DNA from: Microcystis aeruginosa Ma_MB_S_20031200_S102
Lineage (GTDB): Bacteria; Cyanobacteriota; Cyanobacteriia; Cyanobacteriales; Microcystaceae
Assembly: GCA_007095845.1 (NCBI GenBank)
Contig: SFBI01000108.1
Coordinates: 1 to 63,802, forward strand
Reading direction: 5' to 3'
Length of the DNA: 63,802 nt
The notes under the pieces were generated by a model. It was given only the letters and a program-made list of their open reading frames with translations. It was not told where the DNA came from and searched no databases. A program made the position numbers and the translations under genes. This document shows positions 46,060 through 55,266 of the stretch, piece by piece (position 1 is the first letter of the stretch; each line of letters starts with the position of its first letter).

Positions 46060-48384
46060 ATGGTCAAACCGATTATCGCCTTAATTGGCAATCCTAACTG
46101 TGGCAAAACTACCCTTTTTAATGCTCTCACAGGAGCCAATCAACGGACCGGCAACTGGCCGGGAGTAACAGTCGATCGCAAAGAGGGACGATTTCAAGTT
46201 AACGGGGAAGATATCACCCTTGTGGATTTACCCGGAGTCTATTCCCTTGATGTGGAAGAAGGGGAGACAGGAATGGATGAATTAGTCGCTAGGGACTATC
46301 TGCTGTCAGGAGAGGCGGATTTAGTGATTAATATCGTCGATGCTTCTAATTTAGAGCGTAATCTCTACCTAACTACCCAAATCATGGAGATGCGTTTACC
46401 GATGTTGATTGCCCTAAATATGATGGATGTGGCCAAAACTAGGGGTATTCTGGTTAATCCGCAACTCTTAAGCGTTCGCATGGATGCAATTGTCGTGGCG
46501 ATTAGTGCGGTTAAAGGGGAAGGAATCGGAGAATTAAAGCAAAAAATTGGGGAATTAGTCAGTAATATTAGCCATACTGCCGCTTATGTCGCTTATCCTG
46601 CGGTAATTGAGGAAGCTCTTAACGAGATTGTTGCCTACATTGACGACCATAGCAGTAAAAGGATCGTTGAGCCAAGATGGACTGCTTTAAACCTACTGCA
46701 ATACGAGGATCGCATCGCCCCAGAATTGCGCTCCCAGGAACTATTAAGCATTATCGTCAAGCATAGACGACAAATACACCAAGTTTTAGGGGAAGACCTT
46801 GATATTTTAATTGCTGATACTCGTTATGGCTTTATTCAGCAAGTTACCCAGGGAGCCACTCAACGGACTGGACAGATAAATGATACCATGTCCGATCGCC
46901 TCGATCGGATTGTTCTTGATCGCTGGTGGGGAATTCCGATATTTTTGGGCGTAATGTACCTAATGTTCTTGTTTACCATCAATGTTAGTGCTGCCTTTAT
47001 CGATTTCTTCGATTTAACTGCCCAGACTATCTTTGTCGATGGTTTTGCCCAAGTTTTACAAAAAATCCATACCCCCGGTTGGCTAATTGCTCTGCTCGCT
47101 GATGGAGCGGGGGGAGGTGTGCAAACCGTCGCCACTTTTATCCCCGTAATTGGCTTTATGTTCCTCTTTTTGTCAATTTTAGAGGATTCTGGCTATATGG
47201 CCCGGGCAGCCTTCGTCATGGACCGATTGATGCGTTTGGTGGGATTGCCGGGTAAATCCTTTGTTCCCATGCTAGTGGGATTTGGTTGCAATGTGCCGGC
47301 AATTATGGCCACTAGGACTCTGGAAAATTCTCGCGATCGTTTAATGACGATTATGATGAACCCTTTTATGTCCTGTGGGGCCAGATTACCTGTTTATGCC
47401 CTATTTGCGGCGGCTTTTTTCCCCATAGGTGGTCAAAACATCGTTTTTGGTCTTTACATCTTAGGAATTCTCGCCGCTATTTTGACGGGATTGGTGATGA
47501 AAAAAACCCTACTCAAGGGAGAAGTCAGTCACTTTATTATGGAATTGCCTCCCTATCATCTACCGCGTCTAAAAGGGGTTTTAATTCGCACTTGGGAACG
47601 TCTGCAAGCGTTTTTATGGAAAGCTGGACGAATTATCGTTTTAATGGTGATGATTTTGGGACTACTCAACTCCGTCAGTTTTGATGGTTCTTTTGGTAAT
47701 CAAGACAGCGAGCGATCGGTTTTAAGTGCCACCAGTAAAGCTGTAACTCCTATTTTCTCACCCATGGGACTAGAGCAGCAAAATTGGCCGGCAACGGTGG
47801 GCATTTTTACGGGAGTTTTTGCCAAAGAAGCGATGGTAGGCACATTAAACTCGATTTACAGCCAACTAGCAGGGGAAGATAACCCGAATAAGGGGGCAAC
47901 ACAGGTAAAATTCGACTTTTGGGGGCAAATTCAGGAAGCTATCGCCACTATTCCCGCCAATTTAGCGGAATTACCCAATCAATTACTTGATCCCTTGGGT
48001 TTGAATATTGGTGATCTGCAAGATCAAAAAACGGCTGCCGAGAAGCAAGAGGTAGATTTAGGAATCTTTGGGGCGATGGCGAAAAGATTTGATGGTCAAG
48101 CGGGTGCTTTTGCCTATCTATTGTTTGTTCTGCTCTATTTTCCCTGTGTTTCGGCCACATCGGCCGTATATCGCGAAACTAATGCCGGTTGGACTGTTTT
48201 TATTGCCCTCTGGACCACAGGAATGGCCTATATTGTTGCCACTTCCTTCTATCAAATCGCCACTTTTTCTCGACATCCGGGATTTTCTCTCTTTTGGATA
48301 GTCTTGATGGGTTTAACCGTAGTCGGGGTTTTATTCACCTTAAAAAATCTCCCTCCCCGAAAAATCAACCGTCCCGCAATTTAA
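46060..48384 (+). CDS. feoB: Ferrous iron transporter FeoB
   Basis: 774 residues. The N-terminal G domain has G1 GNPNCGKTTLFN, G3 DLPGVYSL and G4 NMMD, followed by the helical switch region. The membrane domain has two Gate motifs (about 385-420: GLPGKSFVPMLVGFGCNVPA, with the conserved Cys) and several helices to the C-terminus. It imports Fe2+ across the inner membrane. In operon with feoA; STRR heptamers separate it from feoC. Confidence 0.96.
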   Translation: MVKPIIALIGNPNCGKTTLFNALTGANQRTGNWPGVTVDRKEGRFQVNGEDITLVDLPGVYSLDVEEGETGMDELVARDYLLSGEADLVINIVDASNLERNLYLTTQIMEMRLPMLIALNMMDVAKTRGILVNPQLLSVRMDAIVVAISAVKGEGIGELKQKIGELVSNISHTAAYVAYPAVIEEALNEIVAYIDDHSSKRIVEPRWTALNLLQYEDRIAPELRSQELLSIIVKHRRQIHQVLGEDLDILIADTRYGFIQQVTQGATQRTGQINDTMSDRLDRIVLDRWWGIPIFLGVMYLMFLFTINVSAAFIDFFDLTAQTIFVDGFAQVLQKIHTPGWLIALLADGAGGGVQTVATFIPVIGFMFLFLSILEDSGYMARAAFVMDRLMRLVGLPGKSFVPMLVGFGCNVPAIMATRTLENSRDRLMTIMMNPFMSCGARLPVYALFAAAFFPIGGQNIVFGLYILGILAAILTGLVMKKTLLKGEVSHFIMELPPYHLPRLKGVLIRTWERLQAFLWKAGRIIVLMVMILGLLNSVSFDGSFGNQDSERSVLSATSKAVTPIFSPMGLEQQNWPATVGIFTGVFAKEAMVGTLNSIYSQLAGEDNPNKGATQVKFDFWGQIQEAIATIPANLAELPNQLLDPLGLNIGDLQDQKTAAEKQEVDLGIFGAMAKRFDGQAGAFAYLLFVLLYFPCVSATSAVYRETNAGWTVFIALWTTGMAYIVATSFYQIATFSRHPGFSLFWIVLMGLTVVGVLFTLKNLPPRKINRPAI

Positions 48385-48528
48385 TTTCAGTTATCAGTTA
48401 TCAGTTATCAGTTATCAGATTGGAGTTTTAAGTGAGCAGTATTAAATGCAGTTTTCTGCTGTCTTTTCACCGATTACTGATTACTGAAATTCCCTAACTC
48501 CTAAATTTACCTTTATAGGTTTATAAAG

Positions 48529-48768
48529 ATGATTTTAACCGATATACAGGCTTATCTTGCCAAAAATCAGAAAGCATCTCTGGCTGACTTATCCACACAC
48601 TTTCGGATGTCAGCGGATGCCCTAAGTCCCATGCTCGATCGCTTGCTAAAAAAAGGGCGAATTCGTCTGATTTCCCTAGAAAAATGCGGAGGATGCAGCC
48701 GTTGTCCCCCGGAATCTATGGCTTTTTACGAATGGATTGAGGGCAATTCCACAGGGACAAACAACTAA
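48529..48768 (+). CDS. feoC: FeoC-like [Fe-S] winged-helix protein
   Basis: 79 residues: a winged helix (ILTDIQAYLAKNQKASLADL, then MSADALSPMLDRLLKKGRIR) followed by the cysteine cluster EKCGGCSRCPPE, which in FeoC binds an iron-sulfur cluster. Position after feoB fits. The 144-base gap before it contains four CAGTTAT heptamers and a GTGAGCAGTATTAAAT module also seen near 8.65 kb. Confidence 0.85.
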   Translation: MILTDIQAYLAKNQKASLADLSTHFRMSADALSPMLDRLLKKGRIRLISLEKCGGCSRCPPESMAFYEWIEGNSTGTNN

Positions 48769-48778
48769 GAGTTGAATA

Positions 48779-48865
48779 AGTACCTAGGCAAAATTAATTA
48801 CACATTTTGATAAAGCTTTTGCCTTTTGCCCATCTTCACTAGGAAATTTATTTTGCACGACTACT
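48779..48865 (-). repeat. Miniature element family B, copy 3
   Basis: Inverted relative to copy 1: AGTACCTAGGCAAAATTAAT to ATTTTGCACGACTACT, TA on both sides. It starts 10 bases after the feoC stop codon and ends 27 bases before the next gene. Confidence 0.85.
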
Positions 48866-48892
48866 TACTATCTTTTTGTAGGAGATAAAATT

Positions 48893-49441
48893 ATGATCAC
48901 TAACACAGAAATTGTCTCGACACAATCGGCCACCAGCGAGGATCCGCAAATACAATTGGCCGAATTTCTGCGAGAACATAATGAAGTGGAGATGATTATT
49001 CCAGTTTTAATGGGATTATTTATTACCAGTCGTTTTCAACTGCGAGGGGCCAATGCACTATTAGTTAATTTAGCCGTAGCCAGTATCTCGCGACAAATTT
49101 TCCAACAGTTAAAATCTCCCTTCACCAGTAACCCAAAAACTGCCGAAAAAAGCCCAGATTATAGCAATCAGGAAATAATACCGGGTTGTCGCATTGTTCA
49201 CTCGGTACCGGGACGAATTCGCCTTCGTATCGACCGTTTAAGTCAAGATGCTGCCTTTGCTAAAAGATTAAACCACCTCCTCGCAGCTGAGACAATTGTT
49301 CTTAGTCATCGCCTTAATCCTACCGCTGCCTCTCTGGCAATTACCTACGAAGCAGCCGGCCTCTCCGAGTTAGATTTAGGCTTTCGTCTGATCAATCTAC
49401 TTAATTTAGCCAATTCTGACAGTAATCTTGAAACTAGCTAG
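48893..49441 (+). CDS. HMA_2-domain protein (P-type ATPase-associated)
   Basis: 182 residues. The N-terminal half has a hydrophobic stretch (VEMIIPVLMGLFITSRF, about 32-48). The C-terminal half is a ferredoxin-like HMA_2 domain (about 98-165) beginning IVHSVPGRIRLRIDRL and lacking the CxxC metal site. The same motif opens the downstream ATPase (VVHSLPGRLRLRISRL). It is 12 bases upstream of that gene, so they are co-transcribed. It may be a membrane-associated partner of the ATPase. Confidence 0.75.
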   Translation: MITNTEIVSTQSATSEDPQIQLAEFLREHNEVEMIIPVLMGLFITSRFQLRGANALLVNLAVASISRQIFQQLKSPFTSNPKTAEKSPDYSNQEIIPGCRIVHSVPGRIRLRIDRLSQDAAFAKRLNHLLAAETIVLSHRLNPTAASLAITYEAAGLSELDLGFRLINLLNLANSDSNLETS

Positions 49442-49452
49442 ATTTTACTCCG

Positions 49453-51615
49453 ATGAACTTAAGCAAACTTTCCCTCAATTCCGTAAGCGTTGTTCACTCT
49501 CTCCCTGGTCGGCTGCGCTTGCGAATTTCCCGCCTAGCATCTGATAGGCATTTTGTCAAGACCTTAGAACAAAAATTAACTTCCCATCCCGCCATTACCC
49601 ATTTCCGCATCAACGCCGCCGCCGCCTCTCTGGTGATCGAGTATGCCCCCGCCCTCACCCCTGAAATAAACAGGGATTTTGGCTTGCTTTGGCAAAAAAT
49701 GCTCAATCAGCCCAACGAGTCTTCGATCGAGCCAGACAAGCCCCAAAAACTAGGGAAAGAAGAATGGTCTAACCTTGCCCTTCCCACCGCCGCCACCCTC
49801 CTCGCGATCGCCTGTCAACGTTTTCCCCAACCCGGTTTGAGCATCTTGGCCAGAAGCGTCCTTTTAGCCGCAGCTTTTCCCGTGGCAGCCCGGGCGCTGA
49901 AAAGTATCTTCGGAGAGCGTAAACTAAATATCGATTGTTTAGACCTCTTAGCCCTGATTTTTAGCGGTTTTCAAGGGAAATTATTGACACCTTCCCTGAT
50001 TATCACCCTCCATGAATTGGGGGACATTATTCGCGATCGTACCGCTAGGGCAACGGAAAAACGAACGGCTAATTTATTAGATACAATCGGTCATTACGCT
50101 TGGGTGGAAAAAGACGGCGAAATCAAGCAAATTACCAGTGATGCTGTCCAAATTGGCGAGACAGTGGTGGTTTATCCCGGAGAAAGCATCCCCGTTGATG
50201 GCACAGTCTGGCAAGGGGAAGCGGTAATCGACCAACAGCAACTAACCGGGGAATCCTTGCCTATTGTCGCCCGAAAAGGAACTCTCGTTTATGCCTCCAC
50301 CTTAGTTCGTTCCGGTCAGATCCGCCTCACCTGTGAACGAGTCGGTCAACAAACTCGCGCCGCTGCCAGTATCGAACTTCTGCAAAAAGCTCCTGTCCAT
50401 GATACCCGCATGGCCAATTATGCCGCTAATCTGGCTGATCGCCTGATTTTGCCTTCTTTAGGGTTAGCATCACTAATTTTTCTCACTACCCGAGATGCAG
50501 CCCGGGCCGCCGCTATTCTCACCCTCGATTTTGTCACGGGGATTCGGGTATCTTTACCTACAGCTTTTTTAGGCGCGTTGAATCATACCACCCGTCACGG
50601 GGTTTTGGTACGCAGTGGCAGAACTTTGGAGTTATTGGCAGATATCGATACGATTGTTTTTGATAAGACGGGAACTTTGACCACGGGGGAAGTGATGGTG
50701 GTGGGAGTGGAAACTATCCCTGGCCGCTTATCCCCAGAACGAATTCTTCAATTAGCGGCCTCGGCCGAACAAAGGATCACCCATCCCGTCGCTATGGCGA
50801 TCGCTAATTATGCCCAGCGCCAGGGTGTGGAAATCTTACCGAGGGGAGATTGGGATTACCAGTTAGGACTAGGAATGCGGGCAGAAATTGATGGTAATCA
50901 GGTATTGGTGGGCAGTGACAAGTTTTTACGCCAGCAAGGGGTCAATTTAGACGAATTTAGCGGTGATTTAGCCAACCCCGCCAGTGCTTGGGTGTCTCGC
51001 AATTATCTCGCCTGTAATGGGCAATTTCAGGGGGTAATCCACTATACTGACCCTTTGCGTGCCGATAGTCGTTGGTTAATCGATCGCCTACAGCAAGATT
51101 ATGGCATGACTGTGCATCTGTTGACGGGGGATAATCAACAAAGGGCGAAAGAAGTGGCGCAAGCGTTAAATATTCCCTTTGGCCAGGTTCATGCTGAGGC
51201 TTTTCCCGAACAAAAGGCTAAAATAGTTCGAGAATTGCATCGCTCTGGCCATACAGTCGCTTTTGTTGGCGATGGTCTCAATGATTCCGTGGCTTTGGCC
51301 TATGCAGATGTGTCGATTTCTTTCGAGAAGGGTTCGGAAGTGGCAAGAGAAACCGCCGACGTGGTACTGATGAATAATGATCTGAGCAGTTTACTAGAGG
51401 CGATCGCTATTGCCCAAGAAACTAAAGCTTTAATTGAACAAAATATTTTTCTAGTGGTCGCCCCGAATTTAGTCGCCCTCGTTTTGGCCACTAGCATCGG
51501 TCTTAATCCACTTTTAGCCACCGCAATTCATAACGGGACAGCAATTATTGCCGGTTTAAATAGTTTGCGTCCTCTGGTTTTTCATCAACTACAAGGTCAA
51601 AGGGAGACTCCATGA
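49453..51615 (+). CDS. P1B-like heavy-metal ATPase without CPC motif
   Basis: 720 residues. N-terminal HMA_2-type domain (about 10-75), TM helices, actuator domain with LTGESLPI, phosphorylation motif FDKTGTLTTG (Asp about 403), HP signature in ITHPVAMAI, and hinge GDGLNDSVALAYADVS. All P-ATPase catalytic residues are intact. In TM4 the expected CPC aligns with FVT in LDFVTGIRVSLPTAF, so it is neither a Cu+ nor a standard Zn/Cd pump. The context with feoABC suggests iron. The stop overlaps the next start (ATGA). Confidence 0.88.
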   Translation: MNLSKLSLNSVSVVHSLPGRLRLRISRLASDRHFVKTLEQKLTSHPAITHFRINAAAASLVIEYAPALTPEINRDFGLLWQKMLNQPNESSIEPDKPQKLGKEEWSNLALPTAATLLAIACQRFPQPGLSILARSVLLAAAFPVAARALKSIFGERKLNIDCLDLLALIFSGFQGKLLTPSLIITLHELGDIIRDRTARATEKRTANLLDTIGHYAWVEKDGEIKQITSDAVQIGETVVVYPGESIPVDGTVWQGEAVIDQQQLTGESLPIVARKGTLVYASTLVRSGQIRLTCERVGQQTRAAASIELLQKAPVHDTRMANYAANLADRLILPSLGLASLIFLTTRDAARAAAILTLDFVTGIRVSLPTAFLGALNHTTRHGVLVRSGRTLELLADIDTIVFDKTGTLTTGEVMVVGVETIPGRLSPERILQLAASAEQRITHPVAMAIANYAQRQGVEILPRGDWDYQLGLGMRAEIDGNQVLVGSDKFLRQQGVNLDEFSGDLANPASAWVSRNYLACNGQFQGVIHYTDPLRADSRWLIDRLQQDYGMTVHLLTGDNQQRAKEVAQALNIPFGQVHAEAFPEQKAKIVRELHRSGHTVAFVGDGLNDSVALAYADVSISFEKGSEVARETADVVLMNNDLSSLLEAIAIAQETKALIEQNIFLVVAPNLVALVLATSIGLNPLLATAIHNGTAIIAGLNSLRPLVFHQLQGQRETP

Positions 51616-51776
51616 GTAAATATGATAAATTAGCTAATAAAATTGCCAAAAAAGTTACTAAAAAATTGAGCAAAAAGTTAATTAAAGCCATCTATAACCG
51701 ACTGGATTTAGAAAATATTCTCTCCTCCCGTTCTTTTCCATTAGAAGAATTCGAGCGAGGTGATAATAGACATTAG
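51612..51776 (+). CDS. Small lysine-rich amphipathic protein, 54 residues
   Basis: ATG at 51612 overlaps the ATPase stop in an ATGA junction, a strong sign of translational coupling. The product begins MSKYDKLANKIAKKVTKKLS, continues as a basic amphipathic helix, and ends in an acidic tail (PLEEFERGDNRH). No family recognised. The helix could bind membranes or nucleic acid. Confidence 0.65.
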   Translation: MSKYDKLANKIAKKVTKKLSKKLIKAIYNRLDLENILSSRSFPLEEFERGDNRH

Positions 51777-52012
51777 ACCTCCGATAAAAATCCAAGATTG
51801 TTATGATGGTTTAAGAGTCGGTATCTGGGGAAGTCTTGACCCATCCACTAATAACTGATAGGTGAATATCTAGGCTATGTTCTCTTGAAAAAAAACTTAA
51901 TAATATTCCCTCAAAAACTATTCTATAATGGTACTCGTGTAGATAATGCTTCTAAGTTAAAAACTTTTGCTATCTACAGACTGAAGGCAACAAAATCAAT
52001 GGTTTAAAGCTC

Positions 52013-52321
52013 ATGGAAAAAACACAGATGTTAGAACAAACGAGAAAACTAGCACAAATTACTCCAGGGAAAGCGATCGTTTTCGGAATCGGTGCGCTGC
52101 TGTTGGCCCCCACCGTGATTTCTTTACTGAAACCGGTCGCCAAAGCAACGATTAAAACTGGCGTTGTTCTCTACGAAAAAACTAAGAGTTCCTTGGCCGA
52201 AACAGCAGAAGTGCTGGGGGATATAGTCGCCGAGGCCAAAGCAGAAGTCATAGCCGAACGCGATCATCAAGTGGTTCTACCCAGTGGGGTTAATTCGGAA
52301 CCCTCATTACACGATAGTTAA
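52013..52321 (+). CDS. DUF5132-like membrane protein
   Basis: 102 residues with one hydrophobic segment (GKAIVFGIGALLLAPTVISL, about 18-37) followed by LKPVAKATIKTGVVLYEKTK and a charged helix. It resembles DUF5132 proteins, which I recall as neighbours of HMA_2 proteins and metal ATPases. It shares the LxP-x(5-10)-K-x-IK-x-G pattern with the product at 53628-53879. Function unknown. Confidence 0.6.
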   Translation: MEKTQMLEQTRKLAQITPGKAIVFGIGALLLAPTVISLLKPVAKATIKTGVVLYEKTKSSLAETAEVLGDIVAEAKAEVIAERDHQVVLPSGVNSEPSLHDS

Positions 52322-52437
52322 TTTCTGGCGAGTAACCAAAGTCACTCAACCCTGTTGGCCCTCAACCCGCAGAACCTCAAAGTTGTATAATCTTTAAGAG
52401 TTATTAAGCTTTGTGTCAGTTTGCCCAGCAGGATTGA

Positions 52438-53421
52438 ATGAATATACTTTTGGTGACATCATCTTTAGGGTTACTCCTAGCGATCGCTATCGTCGTCTAT
52501 TTTGTTTCCTCTCGCAAGTACCAATCATCGGACTCGGTGGCCAATTCCTACGACCAATGGACCGAGGACGGGATTTTAGAATATTATTGGGGGGAACACA
52601 TCCATTTAGGTCACTACGGTTCCCCACCAGAAAAAAAAGACTTTCTAGCGGCAAAAGCCGACTTTGTGGCGGAAATGGTCTCTTGGGGAGGTTTGGATAA
52701 ACTACCCGCCGGTGCAACTCTCCTTGATGTCGGTTGTGGTATTGGTGGCAGCAGTCGCATTCTGGCCCGCGACTACGGATTTGCCGTTACCGGTGTCACT
52801 ATTAGTCCCAAACAAGTGGCACGGGCCAAAGAACTAACACCCCCAGATGTAAATGCTCGCTTTTTGGTCGATGATGCCATGGACCTTTCTTTTCCTGACG
52901 AGAGTTTTGATGTGGTCTGGTCAATTGAAGCCGGTCCCCATATGCCGGACAAAGCCGTTTTTGCTGGGGAATTACTGCGAGTTCTCAAACCAGGGGGAGT
53001 CCTGGTGGTAGCGGACTGGAATCAGCGAGATGACCGTCAAAAACCGCTTAATTTCTGGGAACGTCCCGTCATGCGCCAACTTTTGGATCAGTGGTCTCAC
53101 CCCGCTTTTGCCAGCATCGAAGGTTTTGCCGAACAGTTAGCGGCCACGGGATTGGTAGATGGGGAAGTGATGACTGCTGACTGGACAACAGCCACTCTAC
53201 CCTCTTGGATTGATACCATTTGGCAGGGGGTGATTCGTCCCCAAGGTTGGTGGCAATTTGGTCTAACTGGGTTGCTTAAATCCGTCCGAGAAGTGCCGAC
53301 AATTCTGCTGATGCGTTTGGCCTTTGGCACGGGTTTATGTCGTTTTGGGATGTTCCGCGCTGTTCGCGCTCAATCCCATCTGCAACCAAGTCAGCAAGAG
53401 TCTCTTACCTCAGTTATGTAG
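52438..53421 (+). CDS. MPBQ/MSBQ methyltransferase (tocopherol/plastoquinone pathway)
   Basis: 327 residues: N-terminal membrane anchor (LLVTSSLGLLLAIAIVVYFV), then the SAM-binding core LLDVGCGIGGSSRILARDYG and WSIEAGPHMPDKAVF, plus QSSDSVANSYDQWTEDGIL and QLLDQWSHPAFASIEGFAE. These match Synechocystis Sll0418 closely. It methylates 2-methyl-6-phytyl- and solanesyl-benzoquinol. Start ATG with AGGA upstream. The TAG stop uses the first base of a family D element; before insertion it would have been TAA. Confidence 0.92.
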   Translation: MNILLVTSSLGLLLAIAIVVYFVSSRKYQSSDSVANSYDQWTEDGILEYYWGEHIHLGHYGSPPEKKDFLAAKADFVAEMVSWGGLDKLPAGATLLDVGCGIGGSSRILARDYGFAVTGVTISPKQVARAKELTPPDVNARFLVDDAMDLSFPDESFDVVWSIEAGPHMPDKAVFAGELLRVLKPGGVLVVADWNQRDDRQKPLNFWERPVMRQLLDQWSHPAFASIEGFAEQLAATGLVDGEVMTADWTTATLPSWIDTIWQGVIRPQGWWQFGLTGLLKSVREVPTILLMRLAFGTGLCRFGMFRAVRAQSHLQPSQQESLTSVM

Positions 53422-53609
53422 GGTTTGCTGAATAAATCTAAAAATCTTATTGGGTAAGACTTTTGGACTTTTTTTTCCTCAAAAAGTCCCAACCATTGGA
53501 GTGATCGGGGGGAAAATTCCTGGACTTTTTCCCTGAAAATTAGGTAATTGACCCCCTCAAAATCGATAAAACCCCACACCCCACAGGAAAAACTTTTTGC
53601 CACAAACCC
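53421..53609. repeat. Miniature element family D, copy 3
   Basis: 189 bp, TA-flanked (53419-53420, 53610-53611), left GGGTTTGCTGAATAAATC, right (inverted) GGGTTTGTGGCAAAAAGT. Internally near-identical to 54994-55266. The left TA plus first G form the stop codon of the methyltransferase gene. Confidence 0.85.
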
Positions 53610-53627
53610 TAACTAGAGGCAATCCAA

Positions 53628-53879
53628 TTAATTATTGATCGGGTTGTGGGGAATAGTAGGAGTTTTGATCAGTGACGATCGAGCTTGGAGAGATAGGCCA
53701 CTTTTGATAATTTGTTTGAGAATTGGTCGGCCTAATTTGACCGCAGCTGGCAGCACAACCGCACCGATAACAACTGTTCCCAAACCAAAGAGAGCCGTTC
53801 GATCTCCAGATTCGTGATCTTCGATAATTTCTTTGAGATGAAAAGTCAGAATCGATTTATCCCAGTGAATAATCGCCAT
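53628..53879 (-). CDS. DUF5132-like membrane protein, second copy
   Basis: 83 residues: polar start, hydrophobic segment (ALFGLGTVVIGAVVLPAAVK, about 29-48), then LGRPILKQIIKSGLSLQARS, the core of DUF5132-like proteins. It lies 11 bases downstream of the Crp-type regulator on the same strand, so the two are probably one operon. Function unknown. Confidence 0.6.
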   Translation of the reverse strand: MAIIHWDKSILTFHLKEIIEDHESGDRTALFGLGTVVIGAVVLPAAVKLGRPILKQIIKSGLSLQARSSLIKTPTIPHNPINN

Positions 53880-53890
53880 AGGTTTATCTC

Positions 53891-54451
53891 CTAATAAGGA
53901 TGAAATTGGGTGTCAGCAGAAGGTAAAACAATAATATGTCCTCCCGCACGAGAAATCAGACCTTGTTGCTCGAATTCATTGATGAGTCGGGTAATGCTCA
54001 CTCTGGTCATCCCGACCATTTCGGCTAATTCCCGATGAGTGAAACGGATATCGATACGCTGGCCCGTTTCTGCGGGACGACCGAACTTTTGGGATAATTG
54101 AATTAGAGTTTTCAGAAAACGCAGCCTAGGCCGATCGCGACGCAGGGAACAGAGCCAATGCTCAGTTTGTTGAACGTGACGACAGAGAGCCGAGGAAAGA
54201 CTGCTACCCCGTTCAAGAGGAAGACAAGTAGCTTCAACGCTAGTGCAGCACTGCATCTCGTAGGGTTGAATCTGCGATAGGGGACGGCCGACCACATCAT
54301 TTTCTCCCCAATAGCCGAGGATGACGATTTCTCCTTCCTCATCCCACGTCATCACCTTAACCACACCGCGATTGATTAACCAAAGAGCATCCAGACGCGA
54401 GGGTAGGGGGTCACGGGGTTGAAATAGACGAGTGACGAGAGGTTCCCGCAT
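53891..54451 (-). CDS. Crp/Fnr-family transcription regulator
   Basis: 186 residues from ATG at 54449-54451. A short cyclic-nucleotide-binding-like beta-barrel (about 1-100; glycine-poor, without the classical RxS phosphate site, so the ligand is unclear) and a C-terminal winged helix RFTHRELAEMVGMTRVSITRLINEFEQ (helix-turn-helix about 140-160). A CC pair (MQCCTSVEATC) and another Cys in the sensor half could be redox- or metal-responsive. Transcribed together with the DUF5132-like gene. Confidence 0.83.
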   Translation of the reverse strand: MREPLVTRLFQPRDPLPSRLDALWLINRGVVKVMTWDEEGEIVILGYWGENDVVGRPLSQIQPYEMQCCTSVEATCLPLERGSSLSSALCRHVQQTEHWLCSLRRDRPRLRFLKTLIQLSQKFGRPAETGQRIDIRFTHRELAEMVGMTRVSITRLINEFEQQGLISRAGGHIIVLPSADTQFHPY

Positions 54452-54732
54452 AAGTACCACCGCTAGTAGAATTACCTTCTCCTCTAATTATTGCATAATT
54501 TTCTCAATAAAATCAACAGGGATCTTCCAGAAAAATTTCCTCCAACTGATGGGACTTACCAAAAATGAGCTTCCTTATACCCCTCATTCAAAGCTGTCAA
54601 CAGCCAAAGACCAAGATTTCACCTCGAAATATCCCCTCGATCGAGACTGAGAATGATTGCGATTAGCTTTCAAGCAATTGATAATTATTTGCAACTGTGT
54701 GATAATGAAGTTATAAGATTTCCCCCGCAACC

Positions 54733-54990
54733 ATGAATAGTCCCCCCGAAAAACTCCTTTACTCCCCACCTCTCTCCTCTGGGGAAAGACGGGAAGTCTA
54801 TTATCGTCTTCTTTCCCTTGGTATTTGCTGTCAATGTCCAATGTACTCCCCCCTGACGGTGCAGATCGAGTCACCCTACGATTTAGTTCAGCTTTTGGGT
54901 GTGTTGCGTTCTCTCCATTGCTCTAGAGGGGAATTAATTCAATTATTGAAAGATTGCTGGCGCTTAGAAGTTAGCGGTGTCGATCATTAA
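54733..54990 (+). CDS. Small hypothetical protein with CxxC
   Basis: 85 residues, family not recognised. It contains LSLGICCQCPMYSPL (a CCQC cluster near 32-35), followed by a helical C-terminus (SPYDLVQLLGVLRSLHCSR, LIQLLKDCW). Composition and codon use resemble a real gene. It is divergent from the Crp-type regulator. Confidence 0.5.
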   Translation: MNSPPEKLLYSPPLSSGERREVYYRLLSLGICCQCPMYSPLTVQIESPYDLVQLLGVLRSLHCSRGELIQLLKDCWRLEVSGVDH

Positions 54991-54993
54991 TTA

Positions 54994-55266
54994 GGGTTGG
55001 CTGAATAAATCTAAAAACCTTGTTGGGTAAGACTTTTAGACTTTTTGTCAATCAAAAAGTACCAAATATGAGAGTGATTGGGGGGAAAATCCCTGGACTT
55101 TTTCCCTGAAAATTAGGTAATTGACCCCGGCGGTTCGACAAGCTCACCGTCCACTCGACTGAGCGTTCGACTGAGCTCACGCCGAAGTCTCGCCGAACGT
55201 CCTCAAAATCAGTAAAACCCTACACCCCACACCCTGCCTCCACCAACAAACTTTTTCAGCAAACCC
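54994..55266. repeat. Miniature element family D, copy 4, with insert
   Basis: TA-flanked, ends GGGTTGGCTGAATAAATC and (inverted) GGGTTTGCTGAAAAAGTT. Relative to copy 3 it carries about 75 extra bases (55128-55202) of a separate GC-rich repeat starting CGGTTCGACAAGCTCACCG. No gene in 54991-55425. Confidence 0.8.
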
